Source: Flavobacterium pisciphilum
GTDB lineage: Bacteria > Bacteroidota > Bacteroidia > Flavobacteriales > Flavobacteriaceae
NCBI RefSeq assembly: GCF_020905345.1
Contig: NZ_JAJJMO010000001.1
Coordinates: forward strand, 496,001-560,000
Direction of reading: 5' to 3'
Length of the DNA stretch: 64,000 nucleotides
Shown: positions 8,653 through 17,863 of the stretch, piece after piece
How positions within the stretch are numbered: position 1 is the stretch's first letter
Layout of the letters: the number at the start of each line of letters is the position of its first letter
The notes under the pieces: generated by a model
Database searches by the model: none
Told to the model about the DNA's origin: nothing
The model's input: the letters and a program-made list of their open reading frames with translations, nothing else
Program-made: the position numbers and the translations under genes

Positions 8653-8781
8653 ATGAAAAGAATCCTTTTATTTCTAATATTCCTACTCTTTGTATCATGC
8701 AATGAATCTGAACTAAAAAGACAACGGATTAAATCAGGATTCATTAATAAACTAGAAATACAGAGTTTAGAAAAGAATTAG
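8653..8781 (+). CDS. Small putative lipoprotein (42 aa)
   Basis: A short frame starting MKRILLFLIFLLFVSCNESE, a clear lipoprotein signal with the lipobox cysteine at residue 16, followed by only 26 further charged residues. It may be a real mini-lipoprotein or the surviving 5' end of a longer gene. It lies 30 bases after the DUF2199 gene and 94 bases before another lipoprotein gene. No homolog is recognised. Confidence 0.4.
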   Translation: MKRILLFLIFLLFVSCNESELKRQRIKSGFINKLEIQSLEKN

Positions 8782-8875
8782 AACTCAAAAGCACATTCAC
8801 AAATTGTAAATCATTTAATTAATCAAAAATATTTTTAAGGTGATTCTATAAAACAACAATGTCTAAACTAGCTCC

Positions 8876-9289
8876 ATGAAAACAAGCCATTCATTTTGTA
8901 TTGTAATTATTCTATTCTCCTTTCTGTTTACTTCTTGTATAGAGAAGAATTCCGATGACCCAAATGAAGTATATCAATTATGGTCAGGGCGCGAACCCGA
9001 AAAGGATGTGAAGATTCTTAAAGGGCAATATTGGCAATCTGCTCATTTTACACTAGAGTATAAAATGTATATACAACTATATGCAACTGAGAAATGGTTA
9101 AAAGAATTCATCAAAATAAATAACTTAAAAGTTCACACCTCAGAAATCGATTTACCAGAAGACGCTCCTTCTTGGTTCCGACCAAAAATAGGTTTAAAAG
9201 CATTTTCATCTCCCGAAAATAATCAAGGTTCAATTTATTTTATAGATTTGAAAACGGGATATTTACTTTTTCATGAAATTCAATTATAA
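8876..9289 (+). CDS. Hypothetical lipoprotein (137 aa)
   Basis: MKTSHSFCIVIILFSFLFTSC is a lipoprotein signal with Cys21. The mature part has no membrane segment. It contains WSGREPEKDVKILKGQYWQS and a C-terminal LKTGYLLFHEIQL, and looks like a small alpha/beta fold. It probably sits in the envelope. I do not recognise a family. It shares strand and spacing with the two small genes before it. Confidence 0.65.
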   Translation: MKTSHSFCIVIILFSFLFTSCIEKNSDDPNEVYQLWSGREPEKDVKILKGQYWQSAHFTLEYKMYIQLYATEKWLKEFIKINNLKVHTSEIDLPEDAPSWFRPKIGLKAFSSPENNQGSIYFIDLKTGYLLFHEIQL

Positions 9290-9325
9290 GAAGTAACCTC
9301 ATAATCTTTCTTACCAAAAATACCC

Positions 9326-9333
9326 TATCTTTG
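9326..9333 (+). promoter_or_regulatory. -7 box before the DoxDA gene pair
   Basis: TATCTTTG fits TAnnTTTG. A TTG codon that would extend the following frame lies inside this box, so translation cannot start there if the promoter is real. No TTG -33 element is visible at the right distance. Confidence 0.45.
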
Positions 9334-9339
9334 AAAAAT

Positions 9340-9720
9340 ATGGCAAACAAACGAACCTATTCCCAAAAAATGCGACTTGTCGTGATACTACTTACAGTAG
9401 TGTTTGCGCTTGCTCCGTGTTCGGTTAAGAGTTCTTTGTTTTCTGTTTTTGATATCGAGTACTTCCAGACCCTTAATAAGAACCAAACAGCACAAACTGG
9501 AACTTCTTATTGCGAAGTACAAGAATCTAACGTTAATCAATCAGAAAATAGTGTTACAAAACTCAAGAAACAAATTCCTGTTTTACCTGTTTCTGTCCCT
9601 CAAAATCAAATCTTATTAGCAACTGCATTACATAATCCCCATATTAATGTAAATGTATCAGCTGTAAATAAACCTCCTTTGTATATTTTATATAAACGAT
9701 TAAAATCCGATTTGGCATAA
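9340..9720 (+). CDS. Hypothetical exported or membrane-anchored protein
   Basis: 126 residues from the ATG at 9340. Starting at the ATG at 9370 would give the typical export signal MRLVVILLTVVFALAPCSV and leave a normal untranslated leader after the -7 box, so 9370 may be the true start. The mature region is polar and without recognisable domains. It lies 57 bases before the fused DoxD-DoxA gene and is probably in its operon, so a role next to that quinone-linked enzyme is possible but unproven. Confidence 0.6.
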   Translation: MANKRTYSQKMRLVVILLTVVFALAPCSVKSSLFSVFDIEYFQTLNKNQTAQTGTSYCEVQESNVNQSENSVTKLKKQIPVLPVSVPQNQILLATALHNPHINVNVSAVNKPPLYILYKRLKSDLA

Positions 9721-9777
9721 TCAAGAGCTATCGCGCATTTTATTTACCCAAGTTTAAAAAAATTAAAATATACACTC

Positions 9778-10797
9778 ATGAAAAATATTCATACGAATCA
9801 GCCCTATACAGTGGCTGGTCTTTTTACGCTTTCTATTAGGCTAGTTATTGGTTGGACTTACTTTTCGGCTTTCTGGAGAAGGCTTGTTCTTGAAAACAAA
9901 TTAATTCAGGATGAAGCTGGATATATTGGCGAAAAATTCAATCATTTCCTTCCGAATGCCTTAGGAATTAAACCTATAATCGAATATTTAGTTACCAATC
10001 CCGAAGCACTTTGGTGGTCAATGGTAAGCTTTACTATTATCGAAGCTATTGTAGGTTTACTCATTATGCTGGGCTTCTTTACTCGATTAATGAGCATCGG
10101 AATATTTAGTTTAGCCATGGGGATTTTATTAGGCTCTGGTTGGATTGGAACTACTTGCTTGGACGAATGGCAAATTGGTGTCTTAGGAATTGCTTGTGGA
10201 TTTACGCTCTTCTTAAGCGGAAGCGGTTCTTATTCGTTGGACAATTACTTCATGAATAAAAATTATGTTTTCACTAAAACAAAATGGTTCTCATGGCTCG
10301 GTTCAGGGCCTTTACATATTCCTAAACTTAAACCAATTGTTTTGGTTGGTTCATTACTGATATTGGCGCTTACATTATATACCAACCAATATTTTCATGG
10401 TGGTGTATTTGGAAAACTACATAACAAATCGGTAAAACCAAAAGTAGAAATCAGTGATGCAACTATAAAAAACAATTCTTTGCAATTTCAAATATATCGC
10501 ACAGAAGGTGTAGATGTTTACGGTTCTTTTTTAATCGGAATCCAACTAAAGGATGAGCATGGAGCTATCGTTTTGGATTTAAAAGGAGCTGATTTGGCTA
10601 AGTTCCCAAAGACTGATATAAAAAACAAATATGTGACTAAAGTAAAACCGGGTAAGCATAGTTTAATCATTCCACTTGGAGCAAAAGCGATTCTGAATAT
10701 TGATTTAACGAATCTACACCTGCAAGAAAACACCAATCACACTATAATCTTAACCGACATTAGTGGAACGGAATGGACAAGCACTGTTCTAAAATAA
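9778..10797 (+). CDS. Fused DoxD-DoxA (thiosulfate:quinone oxidoreductase type)
   Basis: A 339-residue protein. The N-terminal part (about 1-185) has four membrane helices with the DoxD/DoxX pattern (IRLVIGWTYFSAFWRRL; IIEAIVGLLIMLGFFTRLMS; GSGWIGTTCLDEWQIGVLGI). A further membrane segment near 190-207 leads to a soluble domain of about 130 residues that corresponds to DoxA. In Acidianus the two are separate subunits of thiosulfate:quinone oxidoreductase (established knowledge); in Bacteroidetes they can be fused. No sulfur-oxidation genes are visible nearby, so the physiological substrate is uncertain. A large inverted repeat follows the gene. Confidence 0.8.
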   Translation: MKNIHTNQPYTVAGLFTLSIRLVIGWTYFSAFWRRLVLENKLIQDEAGYIGEKFNHFLPNALGIKPIIEYLVTNPEALWWSMVSFTIIEAIVGLLIMLGFFTRLMSIGIFSLAMGILLGSGWIGTTCLDEWQIGVLGIACGFTLFLSGSGSYSLDNYFMNKNYVFTKTKWFSWLGSGPLHIPKLKPIVLVGSLLILALTLYTNQYFHGGVFGKLHNKSVKPKVEISDATIKNNSLQFQIYRTEGVDVYGSFLIGIQLKDEHGAIVLDLKGADLAKFPKTDIKNKYVTKVKPGKHSLIIPLGAKAILNIDLTNLHLQENTNHTIILTDISGTEWTSTVLK

Positions 10798-10814
10798 AGC
10801 ATAAAATTTAGGCT

Positions 10815-10880
10815 TAACGAAATAGAAACTTATTTTTATTTGTATTTTCGTACAATAAGACATGCTTTTCTATTTCGTTA
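10815..10880. repeat. Long-loop inverted repeat downstream of DoxDA gene
   Basis: A perfect 14-base arm TAACGAAATAGAAA (10815-10828) is matched by TTTCTATTTCGTTA (10867-10880). The 38-base loop can itself pair further (CTTATT with AATAAG). It could act as a terminator for the gene ending at 10797, although the loop is longer than usual. Confidence 0.5.
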
Positions 10881-10916
10881 GGCTTATAAAACTAAAAAAA
10901 ATTAAATAAATTCAAA

Positions 10917-11312
10917 ATGGTAAAATTCGGTTATACAATATTATATGTTAGTGATGTAAACAAATCAATTTCATTTTATGAAAATGCATTTGGCTTTACA
11001 AGGAAATTCGTAACTCCAGAAAATGATTATGGAGAACTTAGTACAGGAGAAACTACAATTGCGTTTGCATCAAAAGAACTAGCAAATTCAAACTTAAAAG
11101 ATGGCTTCATAGAAAGCGATTTAACCAACAAACCTTTCGCTACAGAATTGGGTTTTATAACTGATAATGTAGATGAAGTAATTGCAAAAGCTAAAGAAGT
11201 TGGTGCAACCATTTTACAAGAAGCAAAACAAAAACCTTGGGGACAAACTGTTGCTTATATCAGAGATATAGACGGTTTTTTAATTGAGGTTTGTACACCA
11301 ATGGGAATTTAA
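10917..11312 (+). CDS. VOC-family (glyoxalase/bleomycin-resistance-like) protein
   Basis: A 131-residue two-module VOC protein: FGYTILYVSDVNKSISFYENAFGF at the start and QTVAYIRDIDGFLIEVCTP at the end, the usual beta-alpha-beta-beta-beta pattern with a C-terminal metal-ligand glutamate in LIEVCTP. VOC proteins include glyoxalases, dioxygenases and antibiotic-binding proteins; which of these applies here cannot be told. It is monocistronic, followed at once by a strong terminator. Confidence 0.88.
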   Translation: MVKFGYTILYVSDVNKSISFYENAFGFTRKFVTPENDYGELSTGETTIAFASKELANSNLKDGFIESDLTNKPFATELGFITDNVDEVIAKAKEVGATILQEAKQKPWGQTVAYIRDIDGFLIEVCTPMGI

Positions 11313-11315
11313 AAA

Positions 11316-11347
11316 GAAAGGGCAAAATCAGAGATATTTGCCCTTTC
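11316..11347. terminator. Bidirectional terminator
   Basis: GAAAGGGCAAA (11316-11326) pairs perfectly with TTTGCCCTTTC (11337-11347) across a 10-base loop. An A-run precedes it, and it lies between the convergent genes ending at 11312 and 11371. Confidence 0.8.
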
Positions 11348-11370
11348 TTCATCATATATCGATTAGAAAA

Positions 11371-11856
11371 TTACTTTTTTATTAAATCATATTCCTCTTT
11401 CTTAATTAAATTATTCTTAACCATTTTAGCCAACCACTCTTCTGCCAATTTCCTTGAAGCACTATCCATTTTAACCAAACTAAGAGTTGAGTAATTACCA
11501 TAATCATAACTTATATTGGACTTTCTGCATAATGCTTGAAGATAGTCGAAATAAGCTTTTTCATATTGAAATTTTTCAGCCATAATTTTCGCATAGAACA
11601 TTACACTATCTGTACTTACCGGCTCGACTGTTTCCATCATATTATAAAAAAGTTCATCATACGAATCTCGATCTCCTTTTTCGCGAATTCTATAAATCAA
11701 AGTATCTTCGTTGGTAGTAAGTTCATTCATCGTAATGACTTCCTCAGGATTAACTTCAACCGTATCATTGGCTATGTTATTATTGGGAGTATGTATATTC
11801 TCTTTACATGAAAACAAGGAAAAAAGAAGTAAAATATATGCCATTTTTGATTTCAT
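11371..11856 (-). CDS. Hypothetical lipoprotein (161 aa)
   Basis: The ATG at 11856 gives MKSKMAYILLLFSLFSCKEN, a lipoprotein signal with the lipobox cysteine at residue 17. A TTG three codons upstream extends the frame but lies in the -7 box. The mature protein is acidic at first (NDTVEVNPEEVITMNEL) and then helical, with repeats of the kind seen in TPR-like proteins (AKIMAEKFQYEKAYFDYLQA). Function unknown. It is monocistronic and ends at a shared terminator. Confidence 0.7.
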   Translation of the reverse strand: MKSKMAYILLLFSLFSCKENIHTPNNNIANDTVEVNPEEVITMNELTTNEDTLIYRIREKGDRDSYDELFYNMMETVEPVSTDSVMFYAKIMAEKFQYEKAYFDYLQALCRKSNISYDYGNYSTLSLVKMDSASRKLAEEWLAKMVKNNLIKKEEYDLIKK

Positions 11857-11862
11857 AATTTT

Positions 11863-11870
11863 CAAAATTA
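11863..11870 (-). promoter_or_regulatory. -7 box of the 11371-11856 lipoprotein gene
   Basis: TAATTTTG on the minus strand fits TAnnTTTG and lies 6 bases before the ATG, giving a very short or absent leader. Confidence 0.4.
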
Positions 11871-11874
11871 ATGA

Positions 11875-11990
11875 GTGTTCAGTTTCAGTATTCGGTCTCA
11901 GTATTCAGTTTCAAGTTTCAAGTTTAACTGCGATTGTAAACTGTAAAGCGTACACTGCGGCTATAAACTGCAAACTAAATCATCAAATTT
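11875..11990. repeat. Degenerate low-complexity repeats
   Basis: Short imperfect tandem units recur: CAGTATTC twice, TTTCAAG twice, then two units sharing ACTGCG...TAAACTG. It lies between two divergent genes and holds no recognisable gene. Confidence 0.5.
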
Positions 11991-12065
11991 AAATAGTATT
12001 TGTATTATAAAATAGAATATATTCGCTCTACTTAAAAAACCAACCAAAGATAAACAAAACTACAG

Positions 12066-12770
12066 ATGGAAGAATTAAGACCTAACGGTCAAAGAGCAAA
12101 AAACGCAATCTTGTTAATATGGATTGTTTTAGCAATTAATGTTGTTTCATTAGTTTCAAATCTACTTCAATACAATTTACTACATACGGTTGGCAATGGA
12201 GGTTTTATAACGCCAGATGAAGCAAATGCAAATGACAGTACACAACAAATTATTGCTATCATTTTTCTTATTGTTTATATCATTTCAGCAGTAACTTTTA
12301 TACAATGGTTCAGACGGGCTTATTATAATCTTCATTTAAAAGTTGGCCATTACTTATCTCATAATGAAGGTTGGGCTGCTGGAGGCTGGTTTGTTCCAAT
12401 AGTATGCCTTTATAGACCTATACAAATAATGAGAGAACTATACGATGACACTGCTCTTTATTTATCAGGTAAAGGAATAAAAACAGATAAAAATCTCACA
12501 AATAAAGCATTGACTCCATGGTGGACACTTTGGATTGTTAGTAGCATAATGGGACAATTTATTTATAGATATGATGCAGTTGCAACATCTATTGATGAAT
12601 TAATTAATAGTACAATTGCAAATATTATAATGGATATTATTGGAATACCACTTGCCTTAATTACTATAAAAATCATCAAAGATTATTCTCAAGTTGAGCC
12701 TTTATTAATTGAAACCAAAGAGAATGAAGAAGAGCCTCAACCGGCAGAACTTTTAGTGGAATCAAACTAA
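12066..12770 (+). CDS. DUF4328 integral membrane protein
   Basis: A 234-residue protein with about five membrane helices. It carries the DUF4328 landmark: a cytoplasmic WFRRAYYNLH segment (about 79-88) followed by NEGWAAGGWFVPIVCLYRP (about 100-118), where a Trp-rich, Gly-rich motif sits at a membrane boundary. The acidic C-terminal tail is cytosolic. The function of the family is unknown. It stands alone; the next gene is convergent. Confidence 0.85.
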   Translation: MEELRPNGQRAKNAILLIWIVLAINVVSLVSNLLQYNLLHTVGNGGFITPDEANANDSTQQIIAIIFLIVYIISAVTFIQWFRRAYYNLHLKVGHYLSHNEGWAAGGWFVPIVCLYRPIQIMRELYDDTALYLSGKGIKTDKNLTNKALTPWWTLWIVSSIMGQFIYRYDAVATSIDELINSTIANIIMDIIGIPLALITIKIIKDYSQVEPLLIETKENEEEPQPAELLVESN

Positions 12771-12787
12771 AGATTATTTTTTAACCA

Positions 12788-13204
12788 CTAATGAGAAAAT
12801 CCTAATGAAACACTTACTAGAATTATAAAAATTACAATTAGAGTAATTACTACATACAGATAATCTTTCTCTAGTAAAAAAGAAAATAACGACAACAATA
12901 CGCGTAACACAGGTGTGAGAAAAAGAAGTATCACACCAAAAAATATAATTGATTCTCCATTTCCTTGAAGGACTCCGTTATAAATTGCTGTTATTACTTC
13001 AAAGATGTTTCTGTCATTTTCCTTAAATACCGAATAATCTTCAATATCGCCACCGTGATTCATCAGATAAATGATGCCTCCAATAAAAGCTACAGATAAT
13101 GAAATCCATACTCCGTAGCGCAATAAGTTTCCTATAATAGTTTGAAAATCTTTTTCTCCAAATTTTTCGTGTATCATACCCTTAGATTTTTCCATTAAGT
13201 CCAT
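12788..13204 (-). CDS. DUF1634 membrane protein, TauE partner
   Basis: A 138-residue protein with three predicted membrane helices (about 30-48, 85-105 and 115-135) and the DUF1634 pattern LLRYGVWISLSVAFIGGIIY. DUF1634 genes are commonly found next to TauE/SafE anion exporters. Here the start overlaps the end of the TauE-like gene by 23 bases, so the two are translationally coupled. It probably assists or regulates the exporter (inference). Confidence 0.85.
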   Translation of the reverse strand: MDLMEKSKGMIHEKFGEKDFQTIIGNLLRYGVWISLSVAFIGGIIYLMNHGGDIEDYSVFKENDRNIFEVITAIYNGVLQGNGESIIFFGVILLFLTPVLRVLLSLFSFLLEKDYLYVVITLIVIFIILVSVSLGFSH

Positions 13205-14018
13205 TATAGATCATGTTTATTGCAAGTACAAAAATAAGACAGGCAAAAAAGATACGAAGCTTTTTAGGATTTGTTTTTACTAATAACTTAGCACCAGCCA
13301 TGGCACCAAATAATACACCTATAACTACTGGCATACATATTCCTGGTTCAATATACCCTTTCTGGATATAAATCACAGAACTAGCCATTGCTGTAACTCC
13401 CATCATAAAATTACTAGTTGTGGTAGATACCTTAAACGGAATTCTCATAATATTGTCCATTGCAATTACCTTAAAGGCTCCAGAACCTATTCCTAGTAAT
13501 CCCGACATCATCCCAGCAATTCCCATCATACTAAATCCACCAACAACATTTTTTGTTCCATAACTTACTACTTCCCCATCATGTGTGGGATAGGTTCCTT
13601 GTAAATGTAGCTTCTTTGCCAATGGACTTGACTCTAAAACAATGTGCTCTTCCTTTTTTCGCAATGAATTAATAGCTGAGAAAATTAATGTAAGTCCGAA
13701 TAAAACAGCAATAAAAGAGGTTGGTGCAATTGTAGAAAGTAATGCGCCACCAACAGCACCAATAGTAGTTGCTATCTCAAGGAAAATTCCCAAACGCATA
13801 TTGGTAATTCCCTCTCTTACATACGCTGCAGCGGAACCTGATGAAGTTGCAATAACCGATACTAAAGCCGCTCCAATAGCATAATGGATATCGACTCCCA
13901 AAACAACTGTTAATAAAGGTATAATGATTATTCCGCCTCCTAACCCTGATAATGAACCTATAAAACCTGCTAAAAAAGCACCAAAAAGCATAATCAGAGT
14001 AAATGTAAGTACTGTCAT
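13182..14018 (-). CDS. TauE/SafE-family sulfite/anion exporter
   Basis: A 278-residue membrane protein with about eight helices in two homologous halves. Each half begins with a glycine-rich loop: FIGSLSGLGGGIIIIPLL near residue 19, and MSGLLGIGSGAFKVIAM near 171. This is the TauE/SafE hallmark. Relatives export sulfite, sulfoacetate or related organosulfur anions across the inner membrane. It forms a two-gene operon with the overlapping DUF1634 gene. A sulfur role could link it to the DoxDA gene 3 kb away, but nothing in the sequence proves that. Confidence 0.9.
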   Translation of the reverse strand: MTVLTFTLIMLFGAFLAGFIGSLSGLGGGIIIIPLLTVVLGVDIHYAIGAALVSVIATSSGSAAAYVREGITNMRLGIFLEIATTIGAVGGALLSTIAPTSFIAVLFGLTLIFSAINSLRKKEEHIVLESSPLAKKLHLQGTYPTHDGEVVSYGTKNVVGGFSMMGIAGMMSGLLGIGSGAFKVIAMDNIMRIPFKVSTTTSNFMMGVTAMASSVIYIQKGYIEPGICMPVVIGVLFGAMAGAKLLVKTNPKKLRIFFACLIFVLAINMIYNGLNGKI

Positions 14019-14396
14019 TCGAATGTATTTATATCGCCACTAATTTACGAATTGATATTAATTATTAGAGAATTCTGTTTCATAACAAAATATTAAAAAA
14101 ACCTCATCGTGATTATAACCTTAAATTTTAATAGTACATTCCCGCAATTAAGTAGTATTTTTGATAATCCTTATAAAATAATTTGTGCTGATTACGTCAA
14201 AAATAAACGTTGATTGCTAATAAAAACGCAGATGATACCGATTTTCCGAAGAGAAGATGCTGATAAAACATTTTTTCTTTCCCTTATTTTCAAAAATCCG
14301 TTTAATTCTGAATTTTCACCTTAGCGAATCTGTTTAATTCACGTTCATTTTAGACAATCTTTACAATTTGAATAAATATAACAAACAAACGATTAT
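14019..14396. other. 378-bp intergenic region between divergent genes
   Basis: AT-rich, no coding frame. It contains a possible -7 box (TATTTTTG at 14156-14163) and two near-copies of CCGTTTAATTC / CTGTTTAATTC around 14300-14340. It should hold the promoters of the TauE-like gene and of the response-regulator gene at 14397, but no clear operator is visible. Confidence 0.4.
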
Positions 14397-15068
14397 ATGA
14401 ATGTTTTACTCATTGAGGACGATAGACGCATAAGTGAATTTATAGTAAAAGGTTTAGAAGAAAACAATTTTACAGTGCATTTGGCCGAAACTGGTGAAAT
14501 TGCCAGAGACTTACTTCAAGAAAACACTTGGGATATTATCTTAATGGATATTATGCTACCGGGCATAGATGGGATACAGTTAACCAAATTAATGCGTTTT
14601 AAAAAAATCTACACTCCCATATTAATGCTTAGCGCACTTAGTAATACCGATGATAAAGTAAATGCTTTAGATTCTGGTGCAGATGATTATCTTGTAAAAC
14701 CTTTCCATTTTCAAGAGTTAATTTCCAGAGTCAATGCACTCACCCGAAGAACTAAATTTAATTATGATAAGGTTGAAACATTATACACTTGTGGAAGCCT
14801 GACTATAAACCCAGAAGAGCATAAAGTTACTGAGAACAGCATCCCTATTGATTTATCTCCAAGAGAATATAAATTACTATTGTTTCTGTTAGAAAATAGA
14901 AATAAAGTAATGTCAAGAACCCAAATTCTAAATGCAGTTTGGGGAATTAATTATGATAATAATACCAATGTGGTCGATGTTTACATTTCTTATTTAAGAA
15001 ACAAAATCGAACAAAACCATAAATTTATCCATACCATAAAAGGAACAGGATATATGATCAAAGAATAG
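14397..15068 (+). CDS. OmpR/PhoB-family response regulator
   Basis: A 223-residue regulator. The receiver domain (1-118) has the acidic pocket EDD at 7-9, the phosphoacceptor D51 in DIILMDIMLPG, and the conserved Lys in DDYLVKPF. The C-terminal winged helix (about 128-222) includes LSPREYKLLLFLLENRNKVM and VDVYISYLRNKIE. The histidine kinase gene starts two bases after its stop and the heavy-metal efflux genes follow, so it probably controls that operon in response to metal, like CusR or CzcR (inference from context and family). Confidence 0.93.
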   Translation: MNVLLIEDDRRISEFIVKGLEENNFTVHLAETGEIARDLLQENTWDIILMDIMLPGIDGIQLTKLMRFKKIYTPILMLSALSNTDDKVNALDSGADDYLVKPFHFQELISRVNALTRRTKFNYDKVETLYTCGSLTINPEEHKVTENSIPIDLSPREYKLLLFLLENRNKVMSRTQILNAVWGINYDNNTNVVDVYISYLRNKIEQNHKFIHTIKGTGYMIKE

Positions 15069-15070
15069 TC

Positions 15071-16429
15071 ATGAAAATACGCAATAGATTTACATTAATA
15101 TCATCATTCACTTTTAGCATCGTATTTATAATTGCTTCGATTATAACATACTTATCGTTTTATAGCTATTCAGAAAAGATAATGTATAATGAACTTCAAA
15201 AAACGTGTTTGCTTACTGGTATCTTCTATTTAGAAAAAGATGAATTACCAGAAAATCAACATTTAATCATTGGGCAACAATTCAAAGAAAATTCTCTGGA
15301 AATAGTGACCCGCGTTTATAATAAGCAAAACGAAATTGTTTATGGCGAAAAAGAAAGTGATAAGAATATAACTGCTGGAAGGCTAGATCATATTAGAAAA
15401 TATAAAAAATTAAGCTTTAAATCAAAACATCATTTTTATTTCGGAAGCTATTACCGTGACAACCAAGGAGATTTTGTGGTTTTTGTTAAAAAGAATGATC
15501 TTGAATTTAAAACTATTACAAACAGATTACTAATCATCATGATACTGGTTTTAGTCATTGGACTTATAATCATATATGTGGTTAGCCGTAAACTATCAAA
15601 CCTTGCTTACAGTCCGATTAAAAACATTGTGAATCAAGTAAACGAAATCGAAGCTTCATCACTAGATAGACATATTATATCGCCAGAAAGCAAAGACGAA
15701 ATACAAGAACTTATAGAAACCTACAACAACCTGTTTAAGCGTCTCTCAGATACTTTTGTAATTCAAAAAAACTTCATAAACTACGTTTCTCATGAATTTA
15801 AAACGCCTCTAACTGCAATATCAGGGAACCTTGAAGTATTTGCACAAAAAGAAAGAACGAGTGCAGAATATAAAGAAATGTCTGAAAAAGTGCTAGAAAA
15901 TGTATATCAAATAGAAGATACTCTCAATACCCTTATGATGCTTTCAGGTCTAAGAGATAATACAGAACTTAATGAGGTTTTTAGAGTCGATGAACTCGTA
16001 TGGGATATTAACGACCAATTACCAGATGTACACAAACTAAAAGACGCCCAAATACAAATTGCAATAGAAATCACTAATGATAAACTCCTTTCTATAAAAG
16101 GAAATAGCAATGAGATTAAAATTGCACTGTATAATATCATAGAGAATGCTGTTAAATACTCTAATGGCAATCCTATAAAAATAAGCTTATTACAGCAAGA
16201 CAACCAATTAAAAATTATAATAGAGGATCACGGAACTGGAATTAGCGAAAACGACTTGAAATTTATCAAGCAAACTTTTTACAGAGGTGAAAATGTAAAT
16301 GAAATTAAAGGTAGTGGCGTAGGACTTTCTTTGGCAAACATTATCTTCAAGCAAAATAATATTCATTTTACAATTACTTCTAAAAAAGACGAAGGCACAA
16401 CGGTAACACTACTTTTTCCGCCACTCTAA
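15071..16429 (+). CDS. Sensor histidine kinase of the metal-efflux two-component system
   Basis: A 452-residue kinase: TM1 at about 10-32, a periplasmic sensor of about 120 residues, TM2 at about 153-172, a HAMP-like linker to about 225, an H-box with phosphoacceptor H241 (VSHEFKTPL), then N-box NIIENAVKYS, G1 IEDHGTGI and G2 GSGVGLSLANII. All catalytic motifs are intact. It follows the response-regulator gene at 2 bases. The periplasmic domain has no obvious Cys/His metal site, so the signal is uncertain. Confidence 0.93.
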   Translation: MKIRNRFTLISSFTFSIVFIIASIITYLSFYSYSEKIMYNELQKTCLLTGIFYLEKDELPENQHLIIGQQFKENSLEIVTRVYNKQNEIVYGEKESDKNITAGRLDHIRKYKKLSFKSKHHFYFGSYYRDNQGDFVVFVKKNDLEFKTITNRLLIIMILVLVIGLIIIYVVSRKLSNLAYSPIKNIVNQVNEIEASSLDRHIISPESKDEIQELIETYNNLFKRLSDTFVIQKNFINYVSHEFKTPLTAISGNLEVFAQKERTSAEYKEMSEKVLENVYQIEDTLNTLMMLSGLRDNTELNEVFRVDELVWDINDQLPDVHKLKDAQIQIAIEITNDKLLSIKGNSNEIKIALYNIIENAVKYSNGNPIKISLLQQDNQLKIIIEDHGTGISENDLKFIKQTFYRGENVNEIKGSGVGLSLANIIFKQNNIHFTITSKKDEGTTVTLLFPPL

Positions 16430-16525
16430 TCGTTTTCTAATGTTGGTCTAATCCTCTTTTAATATACATCAAATTATCATTTAATATACCGCAAGTAGCT
16501 TTGCAATATATTAAAACAACATAAT

Positions 16526-17812
16526 TTGAAACGTATAATCTTAACCCTACTCGTTATTGTATCGCACAAAGCTGTGGCACAAATCACTACAAAAAACGAT
16601 ACAATTGTTCTTTCTCGAACACAGGCCGAGGCTTTGTTTCTAGACAAGAACCTTTCTCTTATTTCCGAAAAACTAAATATCGACATTGCCGATGCACAAG
16701 TTATTCAGGCGAAGTTATGGCCAAATCCCACTCTTAATGTAGGCGAGATAAATCTTTGGAAGAACTCTACTGTTGAAGACCTACCTCCTATGCTGGGTAA
16801 TTTTGGTAGAACAACTCAAGTTAATGTCGAGTTAGAGCAACTTATCCAAACAGCGGGAAAAAGAAGAAAGATGATCGCCATGGAAAAAGTTGGTGTAGAT
16901 ATCGCTAAAGAATATTTTAAAACTTTTCTACGCAATCTGAAAATTGAGTTTAGAGGAAATCTAACCGAATTGCAATTTGTACAAGCTCAAGAGGCTGTTT
17001 ACCAAAAACAACTTTCTTCGATGCAAACATTACTCAAAGCCTATAGCAATCAAGTTACACAAGGGAATATCGGTAAAGGGGAATACATTAGATTAAAAGC
17101 ATCTGAATTACAATTCTTAAAAGAGATAAGCGAACTTAAGAAAGAAAATAATTCGCTGCAAAAAGAACTTAAAGTTCTTATGAATCTACCTGCAACAAGT
17201 TATATCAAACTTACTGATGATGGTTTTCTTCCTGATAATAAGAACATCGATTCTATAAATCTAGGCAATCTTTTAGCTTCTGCTGTAGAAAATAGACCCG
17301 ATATGAAAGTGCTTAAACTAGAGAATGAATACAATAACAACAAGTACAAGTACGAAAAAGCCATGCGAACGCCTGATGTAACTCTAGGTGTGACTTATGA
17401 TCGTGCTTCAAATATCATGAAAGATTTTGTTGGAGTAGGTTTCTCAATGGACCTTCCTTTTTTAAATAGAAATCAAGGAAATATAAAAGCTGCAAAAATA
17501 AGCATCGACCAAGGTAAATTACTAACCGAAGAAAAAGTAATAAGTGTACAAGCAGAAGTTTTACAGGCGTATGAAGATTTAATAGTTACCAGAAAACTAT
17601 ACGAAAGTGTTGATTCTAATTATGAAGGTGATTTGGATAAACTTTTAGAAAGCTATCGCAAAAACTTCATGCAGCGAAACACCAGCATACTAGAATATCT
17701 TGATTTTGTAGAAGCCTATTTGGAGAACAAATCAATACTACTGAATTCTAAAAAAGACCTTAATAAAAACCTTGAAGAACTACGCTATATCGCAGGTCAG
17801 GAAATTAACTAA
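16526..17812 (+). CDS. TolC-family outer membrane factor (CzcC-like)
   Basis: A 428-residue outer membrane efflux protein. The signal peptide KRIILTLLVIVSHKAVAQ begins directly at a TTG (16526); no ATG is available near it, so TTG is the likely start. The body has the paired helical repeats of CzcC/CusC-type channels with conserved GEINLWKNSTVE and VGFSMDLPFLNRNQGNIKAA. It begins the efflux operon 96 bases after the kinase gene and precedes the adaptor and the RND pump. Role: export duct across the outer membrane. Confidence 0.9.
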   Translation: MKRIILTLLVIVSHKAVAQITTKNDTIVLSRTQAEALFLDKNLSLISEKLNIDIADAQVIQAKLWPNPTLNVGEINLWKNSTVEDLPPMLGNFGRTTQVNVELEQLIQTAGKRRKMIAMEKVGVDIAKEYFKTFLRNLKIEFRGNLTELQFVQAQEAVYQKQLSSMQTLLKAYSNQVTQGNIGKGEYIRLKASELQFLKEISELKKENNSLQKELKVLMNLPATSYIKLTDDGFLPDNKNIDSINLGNLLASAVENRPDMKVLKLENEYNNNKYKYEKAMRTPDVTLGVTYDRASNIMKDFVGVGFSMDLPFLNRNQGNIKAAKISIDQGKLLTEEKVISVQAEVLQAYEDLIVTRKLYESVDSNYEGDLDKLLESYRKNFMQRNTSILEYLDFVEAYLENKSILLNSKKDLNKNLEELRYIAGQEIN

Positions 17813-17863
17813 TTATCCGAATCTAGAATACTGCACTAATTGTCTAAAATAATAACAAACATA

